DNA of 54,303 nt from a virus. The notes beneath the pieces are model-generated. The model was not told the DNA's origin and searched no databases. It saw nothing but the letters and a program-made list of their open reading frames with translations. The stretch is taken from the IMG/VR virus record IMGVR_UViG_3300032313_000663, positions 1 through 54,303 of that record. One strand, written 5' to 3'. Made by a program: the position numbers and the translations under genes. This document shows, one piece after another, positions 13,780 through 21,414 of this stretch. How positions within the stretch are numbered: the first letter of the stretch is position 1; each line of letters starts with the position of its first letter.

Positions 13780-14027
13780 ACACTCAATTCCAAGTCGGCC
13801 AGACCTACCGCTGCCGGTCGATCTGCGACCACAACTGCATCTGGGACTACACCGTCGTCGCCCGGACGGCCAAGACGGTAGTCCTGCTCGAAGCGGAGCA
13901 TCCGGCTCGTCGCCGGTCGTCCTTCCGTTGCAAGATCAAGGTCCACGAAGGCGTCGAGACCGTCAGCCCGCAAGGCCGGTTCTCGTTCGCTCCCGTCCTG
14001 ACCGCTGAGAAGCTTGTCACCGCCTGA
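13776..14027 (+). CDS. small protein, unknown
   Basis: 83 residues, GTG start after GAAGGAGACGCCAA. Beta-rich (FQVGQTYRCRSICDHNCIWD, VVARTAKTVVLLEAEHPARR) with three cysteines close together. Compact small beta-barrel likely; not recognised. Confidence 0.65.
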   Translation: MNTQFQVGQTYRCRSICDHNCIWDYTVVARTAKTVVLLEAEHPARRRSSFRCKIKVHEGVETVSPQGRFSFAPVLTAEKLVTA

Positions 14028-14030
14028 ATT

Positions 14031-14040
14031 GTCCGGATAC
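14031..14040 (+). promoter_or_regulatory. GTCCGGATAC box
   Basis: Preceded by AATT and followed by ACTCGCC; 34 bases from box end to the GTG at 14074, the same distance as -10 to start in P2. Confidence 0.5.
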
Positions 14041-14073
14041 ACTCGCCACCCTCAAGACTCAAGGAGACTCCCA

Positions 14074-14892
14074 GTGAACACCATCTACATCAACCTGAAG
14101 TCGAAGTCGAACTACGCCGCCGAGACTCTGATCCTGTCGGAGAACGGCAGCGGCATCCTGATCGGTGACGCCCCTGCCTTCGCCGCCCAGTGGGGCAAGA
14201 CGAACGCCAGCCACGGCGTCAGCTACACCGTGACCAACGAGGCAGGCGACGTCCTTGCCAGCGAGACAGTCAGCATCGCGATCAAGCCGCTTGCAGACAC
14301 GCTGCGGCTCGACTCGCGGCACCAGTTCTTCGGCGTGCTGGAGGCTCTCCAGCAGTACGTGGACAACTGCGAAGACGCTGAGTACCTCATCGAGGACTCG
14401 AAGCACGAGGAGTTTCGGGCCAAGCTGGACGCCGTCGCCGCCCTGCGGGATCAACTCGACGACGTGCTGGCGTCTCTGGCGGACGCACCTAAGTTCAAGA
14501 TCGAGCCGAAGCCGGAGGTTGGCATCCCGCAGCCGAAGCAAGTCGAGTTGCACCTCGGCCCATCGGCGTCGTTCACGAAATACTCCAAGCGGGTCAAGGC
14601 GTTGGGCGGCAAGTACACCGACTGCCGTGGCAACACCTACAAGCGTTTCGTGACCCTGCCGTGGACCCCCGAAGGCCGCGAGTTGGCCGACAAGCTCGTC
14701 GCAGAGTTTGGCTGGAGCAAGGACACAACCCTGATCGTGCGTGGCGTCGACAGGTTCCGAAACAAGCACGTTCACGCTTGTGTGGTCGTTCATCACGTCG
14801 CCGCAAGCGAGGGCAACGCCTGCGAGCGGCTGCTCGCGAAGTACGAGGCCGCTTTCGAGCGAGCCTTCCCCGATTGTCTCGCAAGTGTTTAG
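14074..14892 (+). CDS. unknown 272-residue protein
   Basis: GTG start after CAAGGAGACTCCCA. N-terminal beta-rich domain (1-85), central helical region (LEALQQYVDNCEDAEYLIED ... LDAVAALRDQLDDVLASLAD, about 93-150), proline-rich linker, and a C-terminal unit beginning FTKYSKRVKALGGKYTDCRG. No family recognised. One of the largest proteins of this region; its C-terminal unit ends FGWSKDTTLIVRGVDRF. Behind the GTCCGGATAC box. Confidence 0.7.
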   Translation: MNTIYINLKSKSNYAAETLILSENGSGILIGDAPAFAAQWGKTNASHGVSYTVTNEAGDVLASETVSIAIKPLADTLRLDSRHQFFGVLEALQQYVDNCEDAEYLIEDSKHEEFRAKLDAVAALRDQLDDVLASLADAPKFKIEPKPEVGIPQPKQVELHLGPSASFTKYSKRVKALGGKYTDCRGNTYKRFVTLPWTPEGRELADKLVAEFGWSKDTTLIVRGVDRFRNKHVHACVVVHHVAASEGNACERLLAKYEAAFERAFPDCLASV

Positions 14893-14901
14893 TACGGACG
14901 C
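14892..14901 (+). promoter_or_regulatory. GTACGGACGC box
   Basis: Starts at the last base of the preceding TAG stop (TTTAGTACGGACGC) and continues CATCACC; 31 bases before the GTG at 14933. Confidence 0.55.
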
Positions 14902-14932
14902 CATCACCTCAAGACCGAAAGGAACCAAACCC

Positions 14933-15226
14933 GTGAACATCATCAAGCCCGGCCAGACCGTCTACATCATCCGTCGCTTCCCCTCGTGGGGTATCGAGGA
15001 CAACGTGGTCAAGCAAGTCTTGACCTACGACGGTCGCGAGTACAACGAGTCGCACGGCGACGACTGCTATATCGGCTTCAAGCACGCACGAGAGTGGCAC
15101 AAGCACGACGAGGTCTATGTGATTGAGAACGACGCCAAGCTGGCTCTCGCCGCCAAGCTTCGCGACGAGGCGAAGTCGCGCGTGGCGTGGGCAAAGAAAC
15201 TTGAAAAGGAGGTCGCCAATGCGTGA
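14933..15226 (+). CDS. small protein, unknown
   Basis: 97 residues from GTG 14933 (GAAAGGAACCAAACCC upstream). Beta N-terminus (IIKPGQTVYIIRRFPSWGIE), charged helical C-terminus (LALAAKLRDEAKSRVAWAKK). N-terminal part could be a small SH3-like fold. Not recognised. Confidence 0.65.
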   Translation: MNIIKPGQTVYIIRRFPSWGIEDNVVKQVLTYDGREYNESHGDDCYIGFKHAREWHKHDEVYVIENDAKLALAAKLRDEAKSRVAWAKKLEKEVANA

Positions 15227-15392
15227 ATGCCCCTGCGGCTCAGGCTGCAAAAGTTGGTGGGAGAACGACGCCCGTGGAATCCCACTGGCTCGCGTCTGCC
15301 CGAAGTGTCGAGCCCAGAAGCTCGCGAAGTTTCGACCCGAAGTGTTGACCAACCCTCAGTACGAGACCGACGAACCCATAGAAGGAGACTGA
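15219..15392 (+). CDS. small zinc-ribbon protein
   Basis: 57 residues. CPCGSGCKSWWENDARGI ... VCPKCRAQKL has five cysteines forming a probable zinc ribbon. ATG 15219 follows AAAAGGAGGTCGCC inside the upstream gene, an 8-base overlap. Function unknown. Confidence 0.65.
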   Translation: MRECPCGSGCKSWWENDARGIPLARVCPKCRAQKLAKFRPEVLTNPQYETDEPIEGD

Positions 15393-15395
15393 CCC

Positions 15396-15584
15396 GTGGA
15401 ACTCATCATCAAAATCAACCTCGACAACGACGCCTTCGTCGAGAGCAAGTTCGAGGTCGCACGCTGCCTCTCGAAGGTGGCTGGCGAAATCCTCGACACG
15501 CCGGGGCAAGGCTGCGTGAATAGCAGCGGCATCATCCGCGACTCGAACGGCAACGGCGTCGGACAGTGGGACATCATCGACTGA
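15396..15584 (+). CDS. small protein, unknown
   Basis: 62 residues, GTG after AGAAGGAGACTGACCC. IIKINLDNDAFVESKFEVAR then SNGNGVGQWDII resembles a short phage pattern (beta strand, D-ND-AF) seen in small hypotheticals. Function unknown. Confidence 0.6.
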   Translation: MELIIKINLDNDAFVESKFEVARCLSKVAGEILDTPGQGCVNSSGIIRDSNGNGVGQWDIID

Positions 15585-15586
15585 TA

Positions 15587-15596
15587 GTACGGACTC
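15587..15596 (+). promoter_or_regulatory. GTACGGACTC box
   Basis: Directly after a TGA-TAG pair; continues CATCACC; 30 bases before the ATG at 15627. Confidence 0.55.
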
Positions 15597-15626
15597 CATC
15601 ACCCATCACCTGAAAGGAACCCAGCA

Positions 15627-15842
15627 ATGTTTGTTTGGCCCAGCATCACCGGAAGAATCCAGTGTCAGAACAAGCCATTCTCGCCGATCGTCCCCGAGAC
15701 TCTCGGCGAGGCTGCGAGTCTCGAAAAGACCACGATCGAGTACCTGTGTTTGGCGGCGGTGTATCAGTTGCTCGAAGAGGGCAAGCTGACTCCCGCCGAC
15801 ATCCAGCAAGCATTTAAGCGAGGTGAATCTTCATCGTTGTGA
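15627..15842 (+). CDS. small protein, unknown
   Basis: 71 residues, ATG after GAAAGGAACCCAGCA. Helical second half (LEKTTIEYLCLAAVYQLLEE, then LTPADIQQAFKRG). Stop overlaps the next GTG. Confidence 0.6.
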   Translation: MFVWPSITGRIQCQNKPFSPIVPETLGEAASLEKTTIEYLCLAAVYQLLEEGKLTPADIQQAFKRGESSSL

Positions 15843-15925
15843 ACCCGGAACTCGTGAGACTCGCCACCGTGGCGCAAGTCCAACTTCGACAGGTCACTCT
15901 CAAGACTAAGGCGGTGCTGAAGTGA
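15839..15925 (+). CDS. tiny ORF, unknown
   Basis: 28 residues (MNPELVRLATVAQVQLRQVT plus a basic tail). It is held only by GTGA overlaps at both ends and AGGTGA upstream; without it there would be an 80-base gap inside a tightly packed operon. Could be a non-coding spacer. Confidence 0.45.
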   Translation: MNPELVRLATVAQVQLRQVTLKTKAVLK

Positions 15926-16200
15926 AACCATTCCGACTCTCAGCCAACTGGGTGGCCTACGCACACGGCCCGGCGGCGGACGATCGCCAGCCGTCGGCAG
16001 TCGAACTCTGCGACCTGATCACGGAGCGAGACTACGTGCTGGTGCCGGGCGACCGGCTCGACCTCATCAGGGAGATCATCGACGTGGCAGGCCTGTACTC
16101 GTCGGCCTACGGCGGCGACCGGGAGGAGAAGCTTCAGGCGGCACGGGCGAGGCAGTTGATTCAACGAGCGTGCAAGCACATCGAGGAGACAAGCAAGTGA
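15922..16200 (+). CDS. small helical protein, unknown
   Basis: 92 residues, GTG in a GTGA overlap. ELCDLITERDYVLVPGDRLD followed by long helices (EEKLQAARARQLIQRACKHI). Not recognised. Confidence 0.6.
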   Translation: MKPFRLSANWVAYAHGPAADDRQPSAVELCDLITERDYVLVPGDRLDLIREIIDVAGLYSSAYGGDREEKLQAARARQLIQRACKHIEETSK

Positions 16201-16469
16201 CTCAAATCGAAATAGGTCAGGTTGTGGCTACCCGTGGCGTGGCGGATTGGATGCAAGGCACGCACGAGGTCGCAGTCGCACGGGCGGTCTGGCGGCATCG
16301 GAATAGAGACTGGGGCAAGGTCTGCCCAGAAGACAAGGCGACGAACGACGAGGCCGTGCGTGACGGCAACCGGCTGCTCTCGTGCTACGAGGTAGGCGGG
16401 CGAGACTTGTGGGTGATCACGGAGTGGGACCGAAGTGTTACCACCATCCTTTTTCCGGAGGAATACTGA
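16197..16469 (+). CDS. small protein, unknown
   Basis: 90 residues, GTG in a GTGA overlap. QIEIGQVVATRGVADWMQGT, then AVWRHRNRDWGKVCPEDKAT and YEVGGRDLWVITEWDRSVTT; the second part resembles the phage pattern in which a protein reports W-D-LC--D---N--A---G-RLLS-Y---G---WIITE-D-S-TT-L-P-EY, common in Firmicutes and other phages. No function known. Confidence 0.7.
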   Translation: MTQIEIGQVVATRGVADWMQGTHEVAVARAVWRHRNRDWGKVCPEDKATNDEAVRDGNRLLSCYEVGGRDLWVITEWDRSVTTILFPEEY

Positions 16470-16900
16470 TGCAAGTAATGAAGCACGCCGTGTCCGTCGT
16501 GACTCGCGACGGCCACGAGGTCGAGTGGTTCGCAAACGAGAAGGACGCGTCTGCCTACGTGCAGCACGTCTACGGCCTGTCTCCGTATGACCTGATCGGC
16601 CACGAGAGCGTGTCGATCGGCGGCATCAGGGAGCCCCGCGCCGGTGATCTGGTCAAGACTCCAGAGGGGCTCGCGATGCTGGGCGGAGACGGGTCTGCGA
16701 CGCTCAACGCACGGACGTTCCGGGCCGGGCCACGAGTCTCGTGTTCTGGAGGCCCGGAAGTGCCCGTAGACGTCGACCGGCTGCGGCTCGTGGGTCTGGA
16801 GAGGGCTCAAGTCTGGCGGTGGGCAGACGGCTATCCTGCGGCCCATAACGACGGCTACTACGGCGTCACCGTGCCGGTCTGGGAGGAGGGAAAAGCATGA
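16469..16900 (+). CDS. unknown 143-residue protein
   Basis: ATG in a TGATG overlap, preceded by CCGGAGGAATAC. Beta-rich throughout (HAVSVVTRDGHEVEWFANEK, IREPRAGDLVKTPEGLAMLG, GYYGVTVPVWEEG). No family recognised. Confidence 0.6.
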   Translation: MQVMKHAVSVVTRDGHEVEWFANEKDASAYVQHVYGLSPYDLIGHESVSIGGIREPRAGDLVKTPEGLAMLGGDGSATLNARTFRAGPRVSCSGGPEVPVDVDRLRLVGLERAQVWRWADGYPAAHNDGYYGVTVPVWEEGKA

Positions 16901-17019
16901 ACAGGATCATCGAGTCCCTGCTCCTGATCCGACTGGGGCAGGAACTGGGGACGGACAGTCCACTTGCCCGAGCCGTTGCGGAATTGCTGGAACTGGCCGT
17001 AAAACAGGGATTTTTGTGA
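16897..17019 (+). CDS. small leucine-rich ORF, unknown
   Basis: 40 residues (MNRIIESLLLIRLGQELGTD ... AVAELLELAVKQGFL), an amphipathic helix pair. ATGA overlap and GGGAGGAGG upstream support translation. Last gene before P5. Confidence 0.55.
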   Translation: MNRIIESLLLIRLGQELGTDSPLARAVAELLELAVKQGFL

Positions 17020-17046
17020 ATTGTGTCATAGCAACTTGCCAAGGGC

Positions 17047-17075
17047 TTGACATACTACTGACCTCCGTCTATACT
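17047..17075 (+). promoter_or_regulatory. promoter P5 with operator in spacer
   Basis: TTGACA, 17 bases, TATACT. Operator ACTGA-CC-TCCGT (17057-17068). GTGTCATAGC lies upstream (17023-17032). Start codon 43 bases after the -10; the leader shares GTGAACGACACCT with that of P6. Confidence 0.85.
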
Positions 17076-17117
17076 TCGTGGGACGAGTGAACGACACCTC
17101 AGCCAAAGGAGCTACCA

Positions 17118-17858
17118 GTGAACGCCACCATCACCAGCTACACCGTCGATCAGGCCTTCTCCGCTCTTGACGCACTCAAGGCTATCAAGCCGAAGCACGA
17201 CACCATCTCGTCCTTCAGGGACGGTTTTGTGTTCTGCCCGGACGCTCAAGTGTCTGCCGCTTATCAAGCCGCTGCCAAGCGGCTCTTCGAGGTCGCCAAC
17301 TACTTCTACGCCACGTCGACCGGCTTCAAGTCTTTGAACGACTGCCTCGACGCTCAGGGGCACGGCTACCGCCCGACCTTCAACGAGGAGGGCGGCAGGG
17401 ACCGCGAGACGGTGTTTCTCGCCGAGGTGTACGATCTCGTCGCTGAGGCTCGTGGCCTGCCCCTCCGGGCCTACCGGCCGCAGCAGGCCAAGCCGGAGCC
17501 CAAGCCCGCCCTGACGCTCCAGTCGCTCAAGGCGAATCTCAAGCACCTCCGTGACGAGGCTCGCCGCGACGCCAAGTCGATCGATGCACGGTTCTTCCGT
17601 TCGAGCGGCACCGAGGTTCGCTTCGGCGGCGACGCCGACGTCGACTACTGCTTCGTTGGAGAGTGGAACGGCACTCTCAAGCAACTCAAGAGTCTGGCCG
17701 AGGACTGCCAGAGCCGGGGCGGCAAGATCGTGAGCCTCAGCGGGCACTGGAAGTGCGGCGACAACCTCGAAGACATCTTCGACCCGACCGACTGCGAGTG
17801 GGAAGTCAACCTGACCCCTGACGAGATTCTGGCGATCGGCAAGCGGTCCGCGTCATAG
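17118..17858 (+). CDS. unknown 246-residue protein
   Basis: GTG after CAAAGGAGCTACCA. N-terminal helical part (YTVDQAFSALDALKAIKPKH, FEVANYFYATSTGFKSLNDC), proline-rich linker near 118-128, a helical stretch (LQSLKANLKHLRDEARRDAK) and a beta-rich C-terminal unit (VDYCFVGEWNGTLKQLKSLA). No family recognised. Only gene between P5 and P6. Confidence 0.65.
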   Translation: MNATITSYTVDQAFSALDALKAIKPKHDTISSFRDGFVFCPDAQVSAAYQAAAKRLFEVANYFYATSTGFKSLNDCLDAQGHGYRPTFNEEGGRDRETVFLAEVYDLVAEARGLPLRAYRPQQAKPEPKPALTLQSLKANLKHLRDEARRDAKSIDARFFRSSGTEVRFGGDADVDYCFVGEWNGTLKQLKSLAEDCQSRGGKIVSLSGHWKCGDNLEDIFDPTDCEWEVNLTPDEILAIGKRSAS

Positions 17859-17861
17859 CAC

Positions 17862-17890
17862 TTGACAGTCTGCTGACGTCAGCATATACT
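17862..17890 (+). promoter_or_regulatory. promoter P6 with perfect operator palindrome
   Basis: TTGACA, 17 bases, TATACT. Spacer holds TGCTGACGTCAGCA (17871-17884), a perfect 14-bp palindrome. GCGTCATAGC sits just upstream. Start codon 43 bases after the -10. Confidence 0.85.
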
Positions 17891-17932
17891 CCGTGGACAA
17901 GTGAACGACACCTTCGAGCAAAGGAGCTACCC

Positions 17933-18262
17933 GTGAACAACATCAATCAACTCGCCGCGACCCTTGGCCTAACCATCGAGGAGTTCTACCGCGTCGAGGG
18001 CGACTGCCACCCGACGCTTCTCAGTGCGGTGAAGGCCGACGGCGTCGTCGCCCTGTACGCGAGAGACGCCGAAGGGCTGCTCGAAGGGTTGCTCAGCCTT
18101 AGCGACGACGAGCCGACCGGCTGCATCGACTGCGGCGACGTGGGCAACCACGTCCGCGACGACTGGGAGTTGCTCGACGGCAAGCGGCTGTGCTGCCACT
18201 GTGCCAGCGACCGGCTCAGCGACGGCGGCGTTCCACAAGACTGGCAGTTCGACGGCGAGTGA
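17933..18262 (+). CDS. zinc-knuckle protein, unknown
   Basis: 109 residues, GTG after AAAGGAGCTACCC. N-terminal helix (NINQLAATLGLTIEEFYRVE), middle VALYARDAEGLLEGLLSLSD, then CIDCGDVGNH ... LCCHCASDR, two CxxC knuckles. Probably binds zinc; role unknown. Confidence 0.65.
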   Translation: MNNINQLAATLGLTIEEFYRVEGDCHPTLLSAVKADGVVALYARDAEGLLEGLLSLSDDEPTGCIDCGDVGNHVRDDWELLDGKRLCCHCASDRLSDGGVPQDWQFDGE

Positions 18263-18306
18263 TCGAGACTTGAATCCCAACACACCACCAACCAGAGGAG
18301 ACTCCC

Positions 18307-18807
18307 GTGAACATCAGCATCTCAATCTGCCCGGCAAGTCTTGAGTTCGACAACGGCGACACCTATCACGAGGGACGGCTGCTCGCTGCCATTCGAGAGT
18401 TCATCGAGAAGAAGTACCCCGGCGCGACGATCTCGTGCCTCCAGATCGGCGACCGTCAGGGCGAATCGTTTGCGATCGTTGACGGCAGTCACGACGCTGG
18501 CGACGACTTGCTGGTGGAGTTCTACGAGAAGCACGGCAACGACGAAGACTTGTTTGTGGAGGACGAGGACGCCGAGCTTCGCCAGACCGGCATCGGCCTG
18601 TCGGCGGAGACTCTGTGCAACCTGAGCGGGCTCTCGCTCGAAGACTGGGGACTCGACGAGGACACCACGGTGATCGTGTTCCCCGGCAAGATCAACGCCA
18701 CGACGGCGTCTGGCTTGGGCATCCCCAACATCGCGGCAGGGGACGAGGCCTTGGAGAAGAAGGTCTGGGCGGCGGCGGTCAAGTGGCTGAAGGGAGGTGA
18801 CCAGTGA
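18307..18807 (+). CDS. unknown acidic protein
   Basis: 166 residues, GTG after AGAGGAGACTCCC. N-terminal half SICPASLEFDNGDTYHEGRL and YPGATISCLQIGDRQGESFA is alpha/beta; the centre is very acidic (HGNDEDLFVEDEDAELRQTG). No family recognised. GTGA overlap with the next gene, preceded by GGGAGGTGACCA. Confidence 0.6.
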   Translation: MNISISICPASLEFDNGDTYHEGRLLAAIREFIEKKYPGATISCLQIGDRQGESFAIVDGSHDAGDDLLVEFYEKHGNDEDLFVEDEDAELRQTGIGLSAETLCNLSGLSLEDWGLDEDTTVIVFPGKINATTASGLGIPNIAAGDEALEKKVWAAAVKWLKGGDQ

Positions 18808-19010
18808 GCGACAACGAAACCAACGACGACATCGCGTGGCGGCTCCTGCGGGAGGCTCGCTACGCCAAGCCGAGCCGGAAGGTCGAGGCGTGCCACCGGG
18901 CGGCGGCGTGGCTCGACGAGGGTCCGTGCGACGACGACGGGCTCCTCGACGAGATGCACGCGGAACTGGCGGAGATCGAGTTAGCAATCCCAGAGTGGCA
19001 AAGGAGGTGA
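18804..19010 (+). CDS. small helical protein, unknown
   Basis: 68 residues, acidic and helical (DDIAWRLLREARYAKPSRKV, LLDEMHAELAEIELAIPEWQ). Not recognised. Confidence 0.55.
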   Translation: MSDNETNDDIAWRLLREARYAKPSRKVEACHRAAAWLDEGPCDDDGLLDEMHAELAEIELAIPEWQRR

Positions 19011-19013
19011 CCA

Positions 19014-19319
19014 GTGACCGCAACACGTAAGTTTCTGGACGGCCTCGTCGAGGCCCGGCTGGTGGACGAAGAAATCTGGGCAGTGACGTGCAAGGGCATC
19101 GAGTTGGGCACGATCGAGCATCACCGGGGAGACCGGGACTGGATCGCGACCAATCGGTGGGAGATTCACGGCAGCAGGGTGAAGTACGGCTTCGCCGGTA
19201 CTCACCTGATGCACCGCTACTCTCACGGGTTCAACACTCTTGAGAGTGCCGTTACGGAACTGTGCCGGTGGAAGTCTGGAATGCTCATCACCCTCTTACC
19301 TGAAGGAGACGACAAGTGA
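19014..19319 (+). CDS. small protein, unknown
   Basis: 101 residues from GTG after AAAGGAGGTGACCA. Alpha/beta with paired strands (IWAVTCKGIELGTIEHHRGD, WEIHGSRVKYGFAGTHLMHR). GTGA overlap to the next gene. Not recognised. Confidence 0.6.
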   Translation: MTATRKFLDGLVEARLVDEEIWAVTCKGIELGTIEHHRGDRDWIATNRWEIHGSRVKYGFAGTHLMHRYSHGFNTLESAVTELCRWKSGMLITLLPEGDDK

Positions 19320-19585
19320 ACACCGTCTACACCCCTGAAGCCCTTGAGCGAAGCGTTGCCAAGGGCAAGTACAAGACTTGCCTCTTGCGAGACCTCAGTA
19401 AGACCGACACCGACGACGCGTTCGTCTTCGTGTTTCCGTCGCCTGACTTGATCAACGCCGAGAACGGCGACGGCAACTTCCTCGAAGTCTGGGACTACGA
19501 CCGCGACCTGTCGAGCGTCACCACGAGCCGTGGCGACATCGCGACCACGCCCGAGACCGTCATCTACTACACGTGGGAGGACTGA
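19316..19585 (+). CDS. small acidic protein, unknown
   Basis: 89 residues. YTPEALERSVAKGKYKTCLL, DDAFVFVFPSPDLINAENGD; mixed alpha/beta. GAAGGAGACGACAA precedes the GTG. Confidence 0.6.
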   Translation: MNTVYTPEALERSVAKGKYKTCLLRDLSKTDTDDAFVFVFPSPDLINAENGDGNFLEVWDYDRDLSSVTTSRGDIATTPETVIYYTWED

Positions 19586-19587
19586 GC

Positions 19588-19791
19588 ATGAAGAAGTGGA
19601 GAGTCCGTAGCTGGAAGACTCACAACGCCAGAACCCTTCGAGGGGCGGTGATCAAGCTCATGGTTCACAACGAGGTGATCGCGGCACAGATCAAGACCGA
19701 TGCGTTGCGTTTTTTCTACGAGAAGCACCCGGAGGATCGCGACGGGCTGACCGTCACGGCGTCTCCGCTGAAAGTGAGGACAGGGACATGA
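19588..19791 (+). CDS. small basic protein, unknown
   Basis: 67 residues, basic (MKKWRVRSWKTHNARTLRGA). Possible nucleic-acid binder from charge alone. ATG 19588 after GGGAGGACTGAGC; the in-frame upstream codons belong to the previous gene. ATGA overlap with the next. Confidence 0.6.
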   Translation: MKKWRVRSWKTHNARTLRGAVIKLMVHNEVIAAQIKTDALRFFYEKHPEDRDGLTVTASPLKVRTGT

Positions 19792-20060
19792 GCAACGAAT
19801 TCATCACGACTGACCACGCCTACGACACGCTCGACTTGCTGCGGCGCAGCGTCGAAGACTTAACGTCGCTCCGGCGGATTCTCCGCCGCGCACGGCGTCA
19901 GGGCAAAAGCGTTCACCCCGGCAAGTCTCGTGAGACGCTCTCGTCGTGCATTGCCGACCTGATTGAGTCTTGCGCCCACCTGTCGCAGGGCGACGACGCC
20001 GACCGGATCGATTTGAGCAAGGAACTGGCGGCACGCATCATCAAGGAGGACTTGCAGTGA
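19788..20060 (+). CDS. small helical protein, unknown
   Basis: 90 residues, helical; a basic loop (LRRILRRARRQGKSVHPGKS) lies between two helices. GTGA overlap downstream. Not recognised. Confidence 0.6.
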   Translation: MSNEFITTDHAYDTLDLLRRSVEDLTSLRRILRRARRQGKSVHPGKSRETLSSCIADLIESCAHLSQGDDADRIDLSKELAARIIKEDLQ

Positions 20061-20284
20061 GCAACGACGACCGCCTGACGGGAGACGATCAGCAACTTCT
20101 GGACGATTGCGTTAACCACTTGCGGGGCACCATCCGACTGCGGGTGCCGGTCAGCATCTGCGGCTCAGTCCGTACTTGGATGCACAGGTACCTCGTCGGC
20201 GTGGGCTTGCTGTGGGGACAAGCTGCCGAGACAAACGAATACGAGAGACTTGTTTCTCTGGTCAAGCAAAGGGTCGAAGCATGA
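20057..20284 (+). CDS. small protein, unknown
   Basis: 75 residues, GTG after CAAGGAGGACTTGCA. Helical (LTGDDQQLLDDCVNHLRGTI ... NEYERLVSLVKQRVEA). Overlaps the next ATG. Confidence 0.55.
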   Translation: MSNDDRLTGDDQQLLDDCVNHLRGTIRLRVPVSICGSVRTWMHRYLVGVGLLWGQAAETNEYERLVSLVKQRVEA

Positions 20285-20583
20285 GTCTCCCCCTCTATCC
20301 CGGTGCATCTCCGTGCGTCGGATCAGGCTACTGCTGCAAGGTGCGTCCGTGCCCGTTTGGCGAGGGGACGCCGTGCGTGCATCTCGTGCCGGTCGACGGG
20401 CTGCGGTACACGTGCGGCATCGCGGAGGAGATCATGACGAAGCCGGGATGGGAACTCTCGCCAGCGTTCGGCGCGGGCTGCTCGTCGACGCTTTTCAACT
20501 CTGACCGAGACCGGATAATTCGCTTGGCTCGCCAGCACAGTACGGATACCATCACCACAACCATAGAAAGGACAATCGAGTGA
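20281..20583 (+). CDS. cysteine-cluster protein
   Basis: 100 residues. CVGSGYCCKVRPCPFGEGTP, PCVHL, YTCGI and GAGCSS give eight cysteines. The G-YCCK--PC-FG pattern is that of small phage and bacterial Cys-cluster proteins presumed to bind a metal or Fe-S centre. Function unknown. The GTACGGATAC box (20540) lies inside its 3' end. Confidence 0.65.
   Translation: MSLPLYPGASPCVGSGYCCKVRPCPFGEGTPCVHLVPVDGLRYTCGIAEEIMTKPGWELSPAFGAGCSSTLFNSDRDRIIRLARQHSTDTITTTIERTIE
20540..20549 (+). promoter_or_regulatory. GTACGGATAC box
   Basis: Inside the 3' end of the Cys-cluster gene; continues CATCACC; 30 bases before the GTG at 20580. Its presence within coding sequence means the following gene can be controlled separately. 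Confidence 0.5.
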
Positions 20584-20966
20584 GAAAGAAACGCACAGTC
20601 GCCAAACAGGTCAACGACCCCCTGAAGTACGTGCGGGAGTTCGCACCGTCGCTCACGGTGGCACGGGCAAGTCTCCTGCCGTTTGAAGACCTGATCATGG
20701 CCGAGTCTGCCGGGCCTCAGAACGGCGACCCGGAGGAGCCCTACTTCGAGATCACGATCGACACGATCCAGTACGGCCCCGACGCACGTGTTCTGGCTCA
20801 CGTGACGGCGGAGGCCGTGACAATGACCATCGTCGAACTGCTGTTCGACGAGGACGGAGAAGTCGAAGACGATTTCGAGATGGACTCTTGGAAGTGCAGC
20901 CTCGAAGGGCTGTGGGAGTATCTGCGGCAACTGCCACGCCCTGCCCGATCGTTTTGCCGCCGTTGA
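20580..20966 (+). CDS. unknown protein
   Basis: 128 residues, GTG (GAAAGGACAATCGA upstream). Basic N-terminus (MRKKRTVAKQVNDPLKYVRE), beta-rich middle (YFEITIDTIQYGPDARVLAH) and acidic stretch (DEDGEVEDDFEMD). Not recognised. Confidence 0.6.
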   Translation: MRKKRTVAKQVNDPLKYVREFAPSLTVARASLLPFEDLIMAESAGPQNGDPEEPYFEITIDTIQYGPDARVLAHVTAEAVTMTIVELLFDEDGEVEDDFEMDSWKCSLEGLWEYLRQLPRPARSFCRR

Positions 20967-21013
20967 TTTAATCGGCCGACATCGTAACAATAACGTCAGA
21001 GGAGACCCATATC

Positions 21014-21307
21014 GTGACCGCACCACTTGTCACTCCGCCGATCGCCAAACTCGTGTTGACTCGCGAGGCTGCAAAGATTCTCGAATGCTCCATGCGTCAG
21101 GTTCGCGCTCTTGCCGTTGCTGGCAAGATCAAGTCGTGGCCGCTTGGCCCGAAGTCTTTCGCGTATGACCTCGAAGAGCTACAGGCTCGCAAGTCCACGC
21201 TCGCCGCTGGCCGGAAAGCCGGGACGATCCGGGGGGCACTGCCGCAGGGATTTAAGGCCGACATCGCCCCGCAAGACCGGGTCAAGAAGAAGGCCAAGAA
21301 AAAATAA
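21014..21307 (+). CDS. excisionase/MerR-type HTH DNA-binding protein
   Basis: 97 residues, GTG after AGAGGAGACCCATATC. LTREAAKILECSMRQVRALA followed by VAGKIKSWPLGPKSFAYDLE is a winged HTH of the MerR/excisionase (helix-turn-helix 17) type; the C-terminus is lysine-rich (VKKKAKKK). Candidates for its role are excision or reading one of the repeated control sites. It is followed by a terminator-like hairpin and promoter P7. Confidence 0.75.
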   Translation: MTAPLVTPPIAKLVLTREAAKILECSMRQVRALAVAGKIKSWPLGPKSFAYDLEELQARKSTLAAGRKAGTIRGALPQGFKADIAPQDRVKKKAKKK

Positions 21308-21312
21308 TCGCA

Positions 21313-21336
21313 AAACCCCTGTTTTCACGGGGGTTT
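21313..21336 (+). terminator. terminator-like hairpin
   Basis: AAACCCC (21313-21319) pairs with GGGGTTT (21330-21336), loop of 10 bases, no long T run beyond the stem. It follows the HTH gene stop by six bases. Confidence 0.5.
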
Positions 21337-21343
21337 CTGCCTA

Positions 21344-21372
21344 TTGACAATAGACTGAGGTCCGTATACCAT
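21344..21372 (+). promoter_or_regulatory. promoter P7 with operator in spacer
   Basis: TTGACA, 17 bases, TACCAT. Operator ACTGA-GG-TCCGT (21354-21365). Bases from -35 to about +10 match P1 almost completely, including the ACCATAGGGGCACAGTC tail. Start codon 43 bases after the -10. Confidence 0.85.
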
Positions 21373-21414
21373 AGGGGCACAGTCAAACGACACCTCGAAC
21401 CAAAGGAGCCTCCC

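Noticed and set aside
14059-14946. 295-codon open frame on the minus strand
   Set aside because: Opposite the 14074-14892 gene, which has a strong GTG leader; composition (Val/Leu/Arg/Asp-rich) is that of an antisense frame.
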